Assembly: GCF_900167065.1 (NCBI RefSeq)
Contig: NZ_FUYA01000005.1
Coordinates: forward strand, 219,589-283,588
Source of the DNA: Desulfobaculum bizertense DSM 18034
GTDB taxonomy: Bacteria > Desulfobacterota > Desulfovibrionia > Desulfovibrionales > Desulfovibrionaceae
DNA length: 64,000 nt
Direction: 5' to 3'
Shown here in pieces: positions 48,802-58,397 of this stretch. Position 1 is the stretch's first letter; each line of letters starts with the position of its first letter. Under the pieces are notes generated by a model. It worked only from the letters and a program-made list of their open reading frames with translations, had not been told where the DNA came from and ran no database searches. The position numbers and the translations under genes were made by a program.

Positions 48802-51126
48802 ATGGTCTTGAATATGGAACACACGATGACAACAGAACTCAGCCTTCTTTTTCTTGGTCCACGGAGGCCTTTTCACCCCCTTCTCGCCCGACTTCCCAAA
48901 GACAGGGCCATAAAAACATGCTTTGCGTCCCAGCCGCAGACTCTTGATAAAAGTGTTTTGCAGGAGCGCTGGGATATTCTTTTTCTTTGCCCCCCACCGG
49001 CCCAACTCCCCGAAACCGCGCTCAAATCCTTCCTCAAACTTTACCCCACGACGCTCATTGTCCTGTATTCTTCTGACTTCCCGGCAAATCCCGAACGTAT
49101 TCTTGCCGCTGGCATCGACGAAATTCTCTGCACCTCAAGCCCTGATTTCTCCTTTCAGGTACTCCGCGTTCTGAACCGCGCCGAAAAAAGCAAAAATGTT
49201 TCACAGGAGCTTGAGACACACCAGCTCAGCAGCAACAAATTTCGCCGTATCGTCGAAAATTCTGCAGTCGGTCTTTTTCGCAGCACAACAGAAGGCCGCA
49301 TAACAGAATGCAACACGGCCTTTGCCCGCATACTTGGCTTCCAGACCGCCTCGGAGTATTTACAGAACCTTGCGCGGGGAGAATGCTCCGCCAGCCTGCA
49401 CCCCGACGAAAAGGCACGAATTGGCTCTCTGCTCAAAAAGCATCACGAAATCCGCGAATTTGAAACGCTGCTTTTGCGAAAAGATGGCAAGTTTCGCTGG
49501 GCATCCATTTCTGCTCTCCAGATTGAGGACCACACCGGCGTCCCCTTCTTTGAAGGCTCAGTCGAAAACATCCACCGCCGAAAGACAAGCGAACAGCTCA
49601 TCATCCGGGCCAAGCAGGAATGGGAGCAAACCTTTGACAGCATCCCTGACATTATTGCGATTCTCAATGAGGACATGACCATTCGGCGACTCAATGTCGC
49701 CCTGTCCAATCGCCTTGGTGTCCACCCTCGCGACCTTATTGGCAAAAGATGCGCCGCGGTCTTCGGTTCAACAAAAGAAGACTCTCAGCAGCTCTGTGAA
49801 CGCATTCATGAGCTTGCCCGCAGCGACGGTGATGCAGAAGAAATGCACATTCCCAGACTTGGCGGAGACTTTCTCGTCACGGTCTCACCGTTTACACCTC
49901 TTGGTCTCGACACGCCCAACGCAACGGAAATTGTCATTGTTGCACATGACATTAGCAGCAGAAAACAGCTTGAAGACCAGCTGCGCCAGTCCCAGAAGCT
50001 CAAGGCCATTGGCACGCTCGCTGGTGGAATCGCCCATGACTTCAATAATATTCTGGGCGTTATTATGGGATATGCAGAGATGAGTCAGGAAGAAATTCCT
50101 GAAAAGAATCCAGCCCGACGCTGGCTGAGTGAAGTGCTTGCAGCTGGAAACCGTGCCAGAGACCTTATCCATCAGATTCTGACCTTTAGCAGACAGGAAG
50201 AAGTTTCCCTCAAGGCGCTTCATGTCGACAGCGTCATCAAGGAAGTGAGCAAGCTCATGCGTGCTTCCCTGCCTTCCAATATTTCCATCGTGACAACCAT
50301 CGCACACGATACAAATCCGGTCATGGCCAACCTCTCGCAACTTCATCAGGTGCTGGTCAACCTGTGTACAAATGCCGCACAGGCCATGAGTACAGAAGGC
50401 GGCACCCTGACCATTGTACTGGCTCATGACACCTTTACCACAGAGGATGGCTCGACCAGCCCTGCGGTCCGAATCACCGTCCGCGATACGGGTCCCGGCA
50501 TTGCTCCAGAAATTCTGGACAACATCTTTGACCCCTTCTTCTCGACCAAAAAATCCGAAGGAACGGGCATGGGACTGGCAATGGCCCACGGCATTATCAA
50601 AGCCCACTCCGGCCAGATTCGCGCCGAATCTCACCCCGGACACGGCGCAGCTTTCCATATTTCTCTGCCCGTGGTGCCCGATGCACAGCCCGCCCCTCTC
50701 AAGCCTCTTGTACGTCGGGAGGATGCGCAGGGAACAGGGCGAGTGCTTATTATTGATGATGAAAAAGAACTGGCGAGTATTGGTGGGGAGATGCTGAGCC
50801 GACTGGGGTACACTCCTGTCGTCGTGACAGACTCCCGCCTTGCGCTGGAGCGTTTCCGTACCGAACCCGATTCATTTCGCTTTGTGATAACCGACCAGAC
50901 CATGCCCGGCATCACGGGTGAACGGCTGGCGAAAAAGATTCACCTGCTTCGCCCGGAAATTCCGATCATTGTCTGCACAGGCTATTCAGAAAAAATCAAT
51001 GCCGAAAAAGCTCGACGCCTTGGTATTCGAGGCTTCCTGCTCAAGCCTATCCTCATGGACGACCTTGCTCTGTGCATAAAAAAAGCCCTCGAGCCGCAAA
51101 AAGAAGAGGCTGTCGAGAGCGCATAA
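48802..51126 (+). CDS. Cytoplasmic PAS hybrid histidine kinase-response regulator
   Basis: 774 residues, no membrane segment. Residues 1-130 resemble a degenerate receiver domain ([20 protein letters not shown]). PAS domains at about 145-265 and 275-390 follow. The kinase core has the phospho-His at 412 in [20 protein letters not shown]; the ATPase shows [29 protein letters not shown] and [13 protein letters not shown]-terminal receiver has [23 protein letters not shown] and LKPI. Such FNN-type kinases often phosphorylate NtrC-family regulators, so the activator at 45708 is the likely partner. The start could also be ATG 48814 or 48826. Confidence 0.92.
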   Translation: MVLNMEHTMTTELSLLFLGPRRPFHPLLARLPKDRAIKTCFASQPQTLDKSVLQERWDILFLCPPPAQLPETALKSFLKLYPTTLIVLYSSDFPANPERILAAGIDEILCTSSPDFSFQVLRVLNRAEKSKNVSQELETHQLSSNKFRRIVENSAVGLFRSTTEGRITECNTAFARILGFQTASEYLQNLARGECSASLHPDEKARIGSLLKKHHEIREFETLLLRKDGKFRWASISALQIEDHTGVPFFEGSVENIHRRKTSEQLIIRAKQEWEQTFDSIPDIIAILNEDMTIRRLNVALSNRLGVHPRDLIGKRCAAVFGSTKEDSQQLCERIHELARSDGDAEEMHIPRLGGDFLVTVSPFTPLGLDTPNATEIVIVAHDISSRKQLEDQLRQSQKLKAIGTLAGGIAHDFNNILGVIMGYAEMSQEEIPEKNPARRWLSEVLAAGNRARDLIHQILTFSRQEEVSLKALHVDSVIKEVSKLMRASLPSNISIVTTIAHDTNPVMANLSQLHQVLVNLCTNAAQAMSTEGGTLTIVLAHDTFTTEDGSTSPAVRITVRDTGPGIAPEILDNIFDPFFSTKKSEGTGMGLAMAHGIIKAHSGQIRAESHPGHGAAFHISLPVVPDAQPAPLKPLVRREDAQGTGRVLIIDDEKELASIGGEMLSRLGYTPVVVTDSRLALERFRTEPDSFRFVITDQTMPGITGERLAKKIHLLRPEIPIIVCTGYSEKINAEKARRLGIRGFLLKPILMDDLALCIKKALEPQKEEAVESA

Positions 51127-51130
51127 AAAA

Positions 51131-51156
51131 GTGCGCTTGGCATACACCAAACGCAC
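51131..51156. terminator. Hairpin after the hybrid kinase gene
   Basis: GTGCG-TTGG/CCAA-CGCAC stem directly after the stop; no T-run, so termination is uncertain. Confidence 0.4.
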
Positions 51157-51350
51157 CGTAAGACGTCATGTGCTGATAAAACGTCCACGTCGGAAGTTTC
51201 CCCAAAAGGCGGCTCCTGCACACGGCAGTAGCCCTCTCTGAACTCCGGCATGGAGACTTTCTTCCCCTCAGCTCCCCGGCAACACACGTGCGAAACCGCA
51301 CTCCAGTTGCAAAGTAAGGATGAAGAGCAGCCTTCCCCTCAGAAGGCGTC

Positions 51351-51626
51351 CTAGCTCAGCATAGCCTTAACTTTTTTGCCCGGAGTAAACCGGACAACCT
51401 TACAGGAAGGAATTCTGATAACTTCACCAGTTCCGGGATTTCTTCCAGCACGCTCTGCACGCTGCACGACCCGGAAAGAACCAAGGCCGGTAAACATTGC
51501 AGACTCACCGGACACGAGAGCGTCCCGTACAGACTCAAGTACTGCGTCATAGACCTTTTCTGCCAGCACCTTTGTCTGGAGGTCTGCCTTTTCTTTAATC
51601 TGCTCAACCATTCCAGCTTTGGTCAT
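51351..51626 (-). CDS. HU-family DNA-binding protein
   Basis: 91 residues from the ATG at 51626 (ACAGGAGAC upstream). Typical HU/IHF fold: MTKAGMVEQIKEKADLQTK, then GSFRVVQRAERAGRNPGTGE and FTPGKKVKAML. The DNA-binding arm carries RNPGTGEVIRIP. A small basic nucleoid protein. The 417 bp upstream (51627-52043) hold its control region and the next terminator; I see no further gene there. Confidence 0.95.
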   Translation of the reverse strand: MTKAGMVEQIKEKADLQTKVLAEKVYDAVLESVRDALVSGESAMFTGLGSFRVVQRAERAGRNPGTGEVIRIPSCKVVRFTPGKKVKAMLS

Positions 51627-52011
51627 TGTCTGTCTCCTGTTCAAGTAGGTTGCATGGGATTTCGCCAATGATGCACCATAGGGATATAATTACAGCTGAG
51701 GCACACACCCGAAAATCGGGCGCACACCACAAGCTTCCTCTATGCATTGTCCAAAAAAGGTTTCCTCAGCTCCCAGCTGGGAAAACCAGTCCCCCTTCCC
51801 GGCGTCGTGATGCTGACCTGCGAGCGGCATTGCAGGATCGGCACTCAGACGATGCCCTTGTCCTCTTTGAAGAGTTTGAACTGCCAGACAACAGTAAAAG
51901 CAAGACATTGTCTTTTCAGGATGTCTTATCTATGGTGCCCTTATACCCAAAAACTGTTTTTCGCAATAGTTTCAGCAATACTTTGTGAGAATTATCTCAA
52001 TTTATTCGCAT

Positions 52012-52038
52012 AGAAAAAGCCCGGTCTGGCCGGGCTTT
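52012..52038 (-). terminator. Terminator of the M20-like gene
   Basis: AAAGCCCGG/CCGGGCTTT stem with a T-run on the minus strand, 6 bp after the stop. Confidence 0.88.
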
Positions 52039-52043
52039 CTTCT

Positions 52044-53234
52044 TTAAAGTGGGTAGAGAGTCCCGCTATCAGCGCGCTCCCAGCATTCTCGCAAAACCCC
52101 AGCAAGCAAAACCGCACGAGCACCCAGAGTTTCGAGTTTTACGCACTCTCCGCGTTTGGAATCGAGCCACCCGGCGGGTCCAAGACCATCCAAAACAGGG
52201 CACCCAACGCTTGAGGCAAAATTCACATCAGAACCAAAATCCAGTGTCCGCTCAAAAACCTGCATCCCCATCTTTTTGGCAATCCAGTCAGCAACAGCAA
52301 AAAGAGATCTATTTTCACCAGACTGGAGCATCACAGGACGCCCGCCCATGACCTGATAACTCGTTGCCGTCCCCTGAATATGCTGCTGATGCAGAAGCGT
52401 TTCCACATCGTGCTGGGCATGAGCCATTCCCTTATCCGTCATAAAACGGGTTTCCAGAATCGCCCGGGCATAACTCCCCTGATTGAGCACACCGGTCTCG
52501 CCATCGGCAAAATCAACAACAATACGACCGTCTCCTTGTCTGCGCGACTGCTTCCAAAGCTCAATAATTTTATGAGACATCTCCACAAGGGCCTGCTGCG
52601 AGCCTTCTGGGCTCACTGGCGGCTCAACTTCAACCTGCACGCTATAAGACCGCTGCCCGGCCCGTCCTGTCACCAGCGCGCCCTCTCGACCGCCAGAGCT
52701 AAACCCAAAAGCAAACAGACTCTGCTTGGCTTCGGCTTCAATGTATGCCCGCGATGCAGGAGCACCAACCTTGCTATCCGCTGTCAAAAGGCAGGTCAGC
52801 GGCATATCCTGCAAGAGGCCAACACTTGCCAGCGCCCGCAGGGCCATCAACGCCACGGCCAGCCCGGCTTTCATGTCGAGCACCCCTGAGCCACTCAACA
52901 CCCGCCCATCATTGACCACAGGAAAAACATTCCAGGATCGAAGCGTTGGCGAATCAATGTGCCCAATCAAAAGCACCTGCCCCTTGGCTGCAAAAATATC
53001 CTCACGCGCGGTCCTTCGCGCAATGATGCTCGGTCCGTACTCCTGCTGCAAATCACGCTGCAACGTAAACCCAAGCTCTTTCAACGCCGGGCCAAAAAGT
53101 TCAGCAAGCGCCTGCACTCCAGCCACATTCAGAGCATCAGCTTGTATTTCTGCACTTTTTTGTAAGAACTCCAGCATCTCAGATTCATGATCTCGAACGA
53201 AAGATTCAACTGAGCGCAGCTGAACATCCTTCAT
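52044..53234 (-). CDS. M20-family peptidase homologue lacking most metal ligands
   Basis: 396 residues with an M20 (ArgE/DapE/CPG2) layout: first ligand region GHIDSP (His92, Asp94), bridging Asp120 in GVLDMKAG, dimerisation domain at about 190-300, GLGPAG near the end. But the catalytic Glu-Glu pair expected after TxD is Ser154-Lys155 (TADSKVGA), the later acidic ligand is missing in FGFSSGG, and the C-terminal histidine expected after GLGP is absent. It is intact and has AGAGAGGAAACC before the ATG. I read it as a pseudo-enzyme or a member with a different activity. Confidence 0.75.
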   Translation of the reverse strand: MKDVQLRSVESFVRDHESEMLEFLQKSAEIQADALNVAGVQALAELFGPALKELGFTLQRDLQQEYGPSIIARRTAREDIFAAKGQVLLIGHIDSPTLRSWNVFPVVNDGRVLSGSGVLDMKAGLAVALMALRALASVGLLQDMPLTCLLTADSKVGAPASRAYIEAEAKQSLFAFGFSSGGREGALVTGRAGQRSYSVQVEVEPPVSPEGSQQALVEMSHKIIELWKQSRRQGDGRIVVDFADGETGVLNQGSYARAILETRFMTDKGMAHAQHDVETLLHQQHIQGTATSYQVMGGRPVMLQSGENRSLFAVADWIAKKMGMQVFERTLDFGSDVNFASSVGCPVLDGLGPAGWLDSKRGECVKLETLGARAVLLAGVLRECWERADSGTLYPL

Positions 53235-53275
53235 GGTTTCCTCTCTTTTTTGTCAAAAAAAACAGGACACAGCAC

Positions 53276-53311
53276 AATCTTATACATTACATCATACTGA
53301 AATATAAGATT
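53276..53311 (-). promoter_or_regulatory. Inverted repeat upstream of the M20-like gene
   Basis: AATCTTATA and TATAAGATT, 9-bp arms 18 bp apart, about 45 bp before the start codon; either an operator or a leader hairpin. The 633-bp gap 53235-53867 is AT-rich and otherwise shows only the palindrome at 53766. Confidence 0.4.
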
Positions 53312-53765
53312 TTTACCATAAGCGTCGTCATGAGGAGGCCAAAACTTGCACAGAAAAAAATTCACTTACGACAAGCAGTTAGCTTCATTAAATCTATCCA
53401 GAAAACGCACAGATTTTATGCGTCATCCGTTCTTCTAGGGCATTTTTCTCACAGGTATTCCAGAGAACATGTGCAATAGTCATGGCTCCCTTACAGTATT
53501 CCAAGAATATTCCATATTACATTTTTTTTCTATATTCTCACTCTATTCTTTTTATACTTTTTCTCCGTAATTTACTGATGCCTCTTTCGCCTATTTACGA
53601 TATATATACGTAGACTACTCTCATAGTACAGACAGCGACTTACGCAGCAGGAAGACAACTCTTCTCTCAGGCCGTATTGCCAAAATTGACATTATTTGCT
53701 AGCTACCCGGGAGACGAGTTGAGAAATTTTAGAAATTTTTTCTTATCCTTCCTGCTCTCTTGACA

Positions 53766-53783
53766 AAAAGGTTAAAACCTTTT
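53766..53783 (+). promoter_or_regulatory. Palindrome before the TAXI transporter operon
   Basis: AAAAGGTT-AA-AACCTTTT, perfect 8-bp arms, directly after TTGACA (53760-53765), which could be a -35; no good -10 follows at 17 bp. Candidate operator. Confidence 0.45.
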
Positions 53784-53867
53784 GCCTTTCCAGGCTCGTT
53801 CACGCGAGTCCAGATTAGAAACAAATTTGGAATCACCCCCCTAACTCTCACCCTTGAGGAGGTCTTC

Positions 53868-54845
53868 ATGCGAAAATGGTTCATGCTAGCGTGTGCGTTT
53901 GCTCTCGCTTTTGTCGTTACTGGTGTTCAGGCACCAGAAGCCCAGGCAAAAACCCAGTTTGTGACCATTGGAACCGGCGGCCTGACCGGTGTGTACTACC
54001 CCACTGGCGGCGCAATTGCCCGCATGGTGAACCGCAAGCGTGCTGAGTACGGCATTCGTTGCACAGTCGAATCCACTGGTGGCTCCATCTTTAATGCAAA
54101 CGCCATTTCTTCTGGCGACCTTGAATTTGGTATTGTGCAGTCCGACCTCCAGTACCTCGCCATCAACGGCAAGGGCGACTGGGCAAAGCGTGGTCCGCAG
54201 AAAAAGCTCCGCGCTGTTTTTGCTCTGCACCCCGAGACCGTCACCATCGTTGCAGCTGACGACGCCAACATTAATGGCCCAGAGGACCTCAAGGGCAAAA
54301 CCGTCAATATCGGTAACCCCGGTTCTGGTCAGCGCACCAACGCTATGGACCTCTTCGACATTCTGGGCATCACCCTTGACGACCTGAACGCACAGGGCGT
54401 TAAGCCTGCCGAGGCTCCGAGCCTGCTGCAGGATGGCCGTATCGATGCCTTCTTCTACACCGTTGGCCACCCCTCCGGTGCCATCAAGGAAGCAACTGCT
54501 GGCAAGCGTAAAGTCCACATCGTGCCCGTTACAGGCATTGATGAGCTGTACAAAAAGTACCCCTACTACGCGCCTTCCGTTGTTCCCAAAGCCTTCTACC
54601 CCAACTCTTCCAACACCGAAGACGTCAAGGGCTTTGGCGTCAAGGCAACCCTGATGACCTCCTCTGATGTGTCTGACGACGTTGTTTACGCCATCACCAA
54701 GGAAGTTTTCGAAAACTTCGAAGAGTTCAAGAAGCTTCACCCCGCATATCAGGTCATGACCAAAGAAGGCATGCTTCAGGGTCTGACCGCTCCGATCCAC
54801 CCCGGTGCTCTCAAGTACTACAAGGAAGCCGGGCTCATGAAATAA
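53868..54845 (+). CDS. TAXI-family TRAP solute-binding protein
   Basis: 325 residues from the ATG at 53868 (GAGGAGG 6 bp before). Signal peptide MRKWFMLACAFALAFVV...AQA. TAXI features: FVTIGTGGLTGVYYPTGGAI, VESTGGSIFNANAISSGDLEFG, VNIGNPGSGQRTNAMD, IDAFFYTVGHPSGAI. Related proteins bind glutamate or other acids. The following permease is of the matching 4TM-12TM fused type. Confidence 0.94.
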   Translation: MRKWFMLACAFALAFVVTGVQAPEAQAKTQFVTIGTGGLTGVYYPTGGAIARMVNRKRAEYGIRCTVESTGGSIFNANAISSGDLEFGIVQSDLQYLAINGKGDWAKRGPQKKLRAVFALHPETVTIVAADDANINGPEDLKGKTVNIGNPGSGQRTNAMDLFDILGITLDDLNAQGVKPAEAPSLLQDGRIDAFFYTVGHPSGAIKEATAGKRKVHIVPVTGIDELYKKYPYYAPSVVPKAFYPNSSNTEDVKGFGVKATLMTSSDVSDDVVYAITKEVFENFEEFKKLHPAYQVMTKEGMLQGLTAPIHPGALKYYKEAGLMK

Positions 54846-54877
54846 CGGATTTGTCTCAGACAAAACCATAAAGAGAC

Positions 54878-54929
54878 TTTGGGGACAGCGCCCCAAACAT
54901 TGAGCGGGGCGTACTGATGTACGCCCCGC
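54878..54929 (+). promoter_or_regulatory. Two hairpins between binding-protein and permease genes
   Basis: TTTGGGG/CCCCAAA (54878-54897) and GCGGGGCGTAC/GTACGCCCCGC (54904-54929, TGAT loop). They lack T-runs. Such elements usually stabilise the upstream mRNA so that more binding protein than permease is made. Confidence 0.6.
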
Positions 54930-54973
54930 GTCAGCTTGATTTTCAGATTTCAAAGAAGGAGATTCACACTCGT

Positions 54974-57082
54974 ATGGCAGCTCATCATTCAGACCGCCGC
55001 ACACAACGTGAACCCGATACCATTCGGGGAGTAGAATACGCCCAAAGGCTGGCTGAAGCAGAACACGGACTGCAAAGCGACGCCTACGGTGTAACGGGAA
55101 AACTCACACTCGGCATTGCCATCCTGTGGTCGCTCTTCCAGCTATCCATTGCGAGCTGGCTTATTGTCGACACCATATACATCCGCGCCATTCACTTGGC
55201 TTTCGCAATTATTCTGGTGTATCTGAACATCCCGACTTTTAAATTTGAACCAAACTGGCGCCCTGACCTGCGCTTCTTCCTTGCAATGCATCGAGTCACC
55301 ATACTTGATTACATTCTTGGTATATTTGCGGCCCTGTCTGCGCTGTACATTTTTCTGGACTATGAAGGTATTGCGCTCCGGTCCGGCATGCCAACCATCC
55401 GCGACCTGATCTTTGGCCTGATGCTCGTCATTCTCCTTTTGGAGGCAACCCGACGCGTCATTGGTCCTGCACTTCCAATCATTGCCCTGTTCTTTATCAG
55501 CTACGGATTCCTTGGCCCGTACATGCCAGATGTCATTGCGTTCAAGGGCGTTTCCCTGAACCGCTTCATCGGACAGATGACCATGTCATCCGAAGGCATC
55601 TACGGCATCCCGCTGGACGTTTCTGCAACCATTGTTTTCCTCTTCGTGCTCTTTGGCACCATGCTGGAAAAAGCTGGTGCGGGTAACTTCTTTATTCGAC
55701 TCGCTCTCTGTCTGCTTGGCGGATTCAAGGGCGGCCCGGCAAAGGCTGCAATCCTTGGCTCTGGCCTCACCGGCATGGTCTCTGGTTCCTCCATCGCGAA
55801 CATCGTGACCACAGGTACCTTCACCATCCCGCTGATGAAAAAAGTCGGCTACCCTGCCACCAAGGCAGGCGCCATTGAAGTTGCCGCATCCACTGACGGC
55901 CAGCTTGCACCGCCCATCATGGGCGCAGCAGCCTTCATCATCGCAGAGTACGTCAACGTTCCATACATCGAAGTCGTCAAGGCAGCAGCAGTTCCGGCCT
56001 TTGCCTCCTACGCTGCCCTGCTTTTCATTTCACACATTGAAGCCAGCAAACTTGGACTCCGTGGCATTCCGCGCAAGGAACTTCCACCGCTAATTCCTAC
56101 CCTGATGTCTGGCCTGCACTACATGCTGCCCCTTGGCATGCTGCTCTACGAACTGATTGCCCTTCGCCACTCCCCAGAGATGGCAGCGTTCCGCGCAATC
56201 ATGGTTCTGATGCTCATCATGCTGGTCCAGCATCCCATCAAGGCCAAAATGAACGGCGAACGCATTCGCCCGGCTCTTGTCCAGGGACTGAAAGACATCT
56301 TTATTTCCCTGTCTGATGGCGCACGAAACATGGCTGGCGTCGCAATGGCCACCGCAGCAGCAGGTATCATTGTTGGTATCGTTGCCCTTGGCCTCGGCGG
56401 ACTCATCACCAGCATTATCGATCAGCTTTCCGGTGGAAACATCTGGCTCATGCTGTTCATCACAGCTGGAGCAAGCCTGCTCATTGGTATGGGCCTGCCC
56501 ACCACGGCAACCTACATTGTCATGGCATCCCTGACCGCTCCGGCAATTGTCGAACTCGGCATGATGCAGGGCTTCATGGTTCCGCTGATGGCAGCGCACC
56601 TCTTCTGCTTCTACTTCGGCATTCTGGCTGACGACACCCCACCGGTTGGTCTCGCCGCCTACGCTGCCGCAGCTATCGCAGAAGCGCCGCCCATCAAGAC
56701 AGGCATTCAGGGCTTCATGTACGATATTCGTACCGCCATCCTGCCCTTCATGTTTATCTTTAACCACGACCTGATCTTGCATAACGTGAACAGCTGGCCA
56801 CAGGGTCTCCTCATCTTTGCAATGGCCTGCGTCGGTAACTTTGCCTTTGCATCGGCAACACAGGGCTGGTTCATCGCAAAGAACAAGACATGGGAAATCC
56901 CCCTGCTTCTGGCTGTCACACTGTTCTGCATGCGCCCGGACCTCATTGCGAGCTGGATCGGCATCCCTCATGACATGCGCTACTGGGTCTACCCCCTCGG
57001 CCTGCTCATCTGGGGTCTCATCTGGCTCATTCAGCGCCCGCGCGCAAAGCGAGCTGAACTCTCTAACGCCGCAGCAGCTTAG
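54974..57082 (+). CDS. TRAP transporter fused permease (DctQM type, TAXI system)
   Basis: 702 residues from the ATG at 54974 (AAGGAG 12 bp before; the spacing is long). About 16 hydrophobic segments: four N-terminal DctQ-like helices (LGIAILWSLFQLSIASWLIV onward), then a DctM-like part with GSGLTGMVSGSSIANIVTTGT, STDGQLAPPIMGAAAFIIAEY, MGLPTTATYIVMASL and ADDTPPVGLAAYAAAAI. It transports the ligand of the TAXI protein. Confidence 0.94.
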   Translation: MAAHHSDRRTQREPDTIRGVEYAQRLAEAEHGLQSDAYGVTGKLTLGIAILWSLFQLSIASWLIVDTIYIRAIHLAFAIILVYLNIPTFKFEPNWRPDLRFFLAMHRVTILDYILGIFAALSALYIFLDYEGIALRSGMPTIRDLIFGLMLVILLLEATRRVIGPALPIIALFFISYGFLGPYMPDVIAFKGVSLNRFIGQMTMSSEGIYGIPLDVSATIVFLFVLFGTMLEKAGAGNFFIRLALCLLGGFKGGPAKAAILGSGLTGMVSGSSIANIVTTGTFTIPLMKKVGYPATKAGAIEVAASTDGQLAPPIMGAAAFIIAEYVNVPYIEVVKAAAVPAFASYAALLFISHIEASKLGLRGIPRKELPPLIPTLMSGLHYMLPLGMLLYELIALRHSPEMAAFRAIMVLMLIMLVQHPIKAKMNGERIRPALVQGLKDIFISLSDGARNMAGVAMATAAAGIIVGIVALGLGGLITSIIDQLSGGNIWLMLFITAGASLLIGMGLPTTATYIVMASLTAPAIVELGMMQGFMVPLMAAHLFCFYFGILADDTPPVGLAAYAAAAIAEAPPIKTGIQGFMYDIRTAILPFMFIFNHDLILHNVNSWPQGLLIFAMACVGNFAFASATQGWFIAKNKTWEIPLLLAVTLFCMRPDLIASWIGIPHDMRYWVYPLGLLIWGLIWLIQRPRAKRAELSNAAAA

Positions 57083-57100
57083 CCGCAGGAGGAAAAAACA

Positions 57101-57502
57101 ATGCCATCTCGCGTCGTAGTCACCAAGATGCTTCAGTGCGAAGTCTGTGGTGAGACCTTTAGCAAAAGCTACGGGCAGTGCCCCAAATGCGGCAGTGAAG
57201 ACTTTGTCGGATACAAAATGCTCAACCCGGTTGCCCGTATCCCTATGGAACAGGTGCTTATCGTGGTTGCGCATCTTTCCTGGATTCTTGGCACCATTGC
57301 CTGCATTGCCATGCTCTGGAGCACAGGAGGCGAAGACCAGACCTTTGATCTTCTGATGATGTTCGGCGGCGTTGCCACCCTCATCTTCTCGTTCATCCTG
57401 TCTGTCGCCCTCTTTGCACTTGGCGAAATCCTTGGCCGCACCATACGCATCCAGCGACGGGTCAAAGCCTTCGTCAACAATTACTGGGAAAATCAGGGAT
57501 AA
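57101..57502 (+). CDS. Zinc-ribbon membrane protein linked to the TAXI transporter
   Basis: 133 residues. An N-terminal zinc ribbon (LQCEVCGETF, QCPKCGSEDFVG) precedes two membrane segments (VLIVVAHLSWILGTIACIAML; FGGVATLIFSFILSVALFAL). AGGAGGAAAA before the ATG; 18 bp after the permease, same operon. No function known; the C-terminal helix is basic. Confidence 0.75.
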   Translation: MPSRVVVTKMLQCEVCGETFSKSYGQCPKCGSEDFVGYKMLNPVARIPMEQVLIVVAHLSWILGTIACIAMLWSTGGEDQTFDLLMMFGGVATLIFSFILSVALFALGEILGRTIRIQRRVKAFVNNYWENQG

Positions 57503-57521
57503 CGTAAAAAAATCCATCAAC

Positions 57522-57556
57522 AAAAGGGGCTGCACCGTGGTGCAGCCCCTTTTTTA
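57522..57556 (+). terminator. Terminator of the TAXI operon
   Basis: AAAAGGGGCTGCACC/GGTGCAGCCCC stem followed by six T. Confidence 0.92.
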
Positions 57557-57633
57557 TTGGTTCAGTCTCCATCTTCTGATAATGTATCTTTATATAACTC
57601 TGCCCATAAGCCGACGGCTTTCAGGAGGAACCA

Positions 57634-58395
57634 ATGCGAAAATACGCCATTATTCTTTTTCTCGTCACCGTCTTCTTCCCAGCCACGGCGCTTTCTCAAG
57701 CCCCTTCTGCAACACAGGTTATCGAAAAAGCCTGGGACTATATGCGAGGCAAAACTTCCGTCTCTGTTATTCGCATGAAAGTGCATCGCGAAGACTGGGA
57801 GCGAAACTCCACCATCAAGGCCTGGACCGAAGGCCGAGAGAACTCCATCTTTAAAATCATTGCTCCAGCCAAAGACAAAGACAATGGAACGCTCAAACTC
57901 GGTACAGAAATGTGGACGTATAATCCCAAAATCAACCGCATCGTCAAGATTCCTCCATCCATGATGTCGCAGTCTTGGATGGGTTCAGACTTTTCCAACA
58001 ATGATCTTTCGAAAGCCGACTCCATTCTCAACGACTACACGCACAAAATCGCCTCCACCCAAAAAGAAAACGGACACACCATATACACCGTTGTCGCAAC
58101 GCCAAAGCCTGATGCTCCTGTAATCTGGGGGCAGCAGACATTAACAATTCGCGATGACGGCATTCTTCTGGCGCAGGTCTTCCACGACGAAGACCTCAAG
58201 GTCGCCAAGGAAATGAAAACAGACAAGATCACCGAGCTTGGCGGCAGACCATTCCCCACGCGCTGGACTATGCGCTCCTCTGACGCGGAATCCGAGGGAG
58301 ATTACACGCTTCTCGAATATGACTCCCTGAGTTTTGACGTACCGCTCAAAAAAAGCCTGTTTACGCTCAATGCCCTGAAAAAACCTTTGAGGTAA
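57634..58395 (+). CDS. LolA-like outer-membrane lipoprotein-sorting protein
   Basis: 253 residues; CAGGAGGAACC before the ATG. Signal peptide MRKYAIILFLVTVFFPATALS. The mature protein has the half-barrel pattern of the LolA_like family (MKVHREDWERNSTIKAWTEG; GTEMWTYNPKINRIVKIPPS; LTIRDDGILLAQVFHDEDLK). It probably carries a lipid or lipoprotein across the periplasm. First gene of a five-gene cluster with ABC permeases, ATPase and an outer-membrane barrel. Confidence 0.85.
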   Translation: MRKYAIILFLVTVFFPATALSQAPSATQVIEKAWDYMRGKTSVSVIRMKVHREDWERNSTIKAWTEGRENSIFKIIAPAKDKDNGTLKLGTEMWTYNPKINRIVKIPPSMMSQSWMGSDFSNNDLSKADSILNDYTHKIASTQKENGHTIYTVVATPKPDAPVIWGQQTLTIRDDGILLAQVFHDEDLKVAKEMKTDKITELGGRPFPTRWTMRSSDAESEGDYTLLEYDSLSFDVPLKKSLFTLNALKKPLR

Positions 58396-58397
58396 CT

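Noticed and set aside
51131..51350. Possible second structured RNA between the hybrid kinase and HU gene
   Set aside because: One good hairpin and a repeated TTCCCCTCAG are present, but no promoter and no continuous fold, so a separate RNA is not supported.
53886..55004. 372-codon minus-strand ORF antisense to the TAXI binding protein
   Set aside because: Overlaps a gene with signal peptide and full family motifs; nothing recognisable in it.
56090..57535. 481-codon minus-strand ORF antisense to the fused TRAP permease
   Set aside because: Long antisense frame caused by codon bias of the real gene; it has no domain, no start signal, and crosses two real genes.
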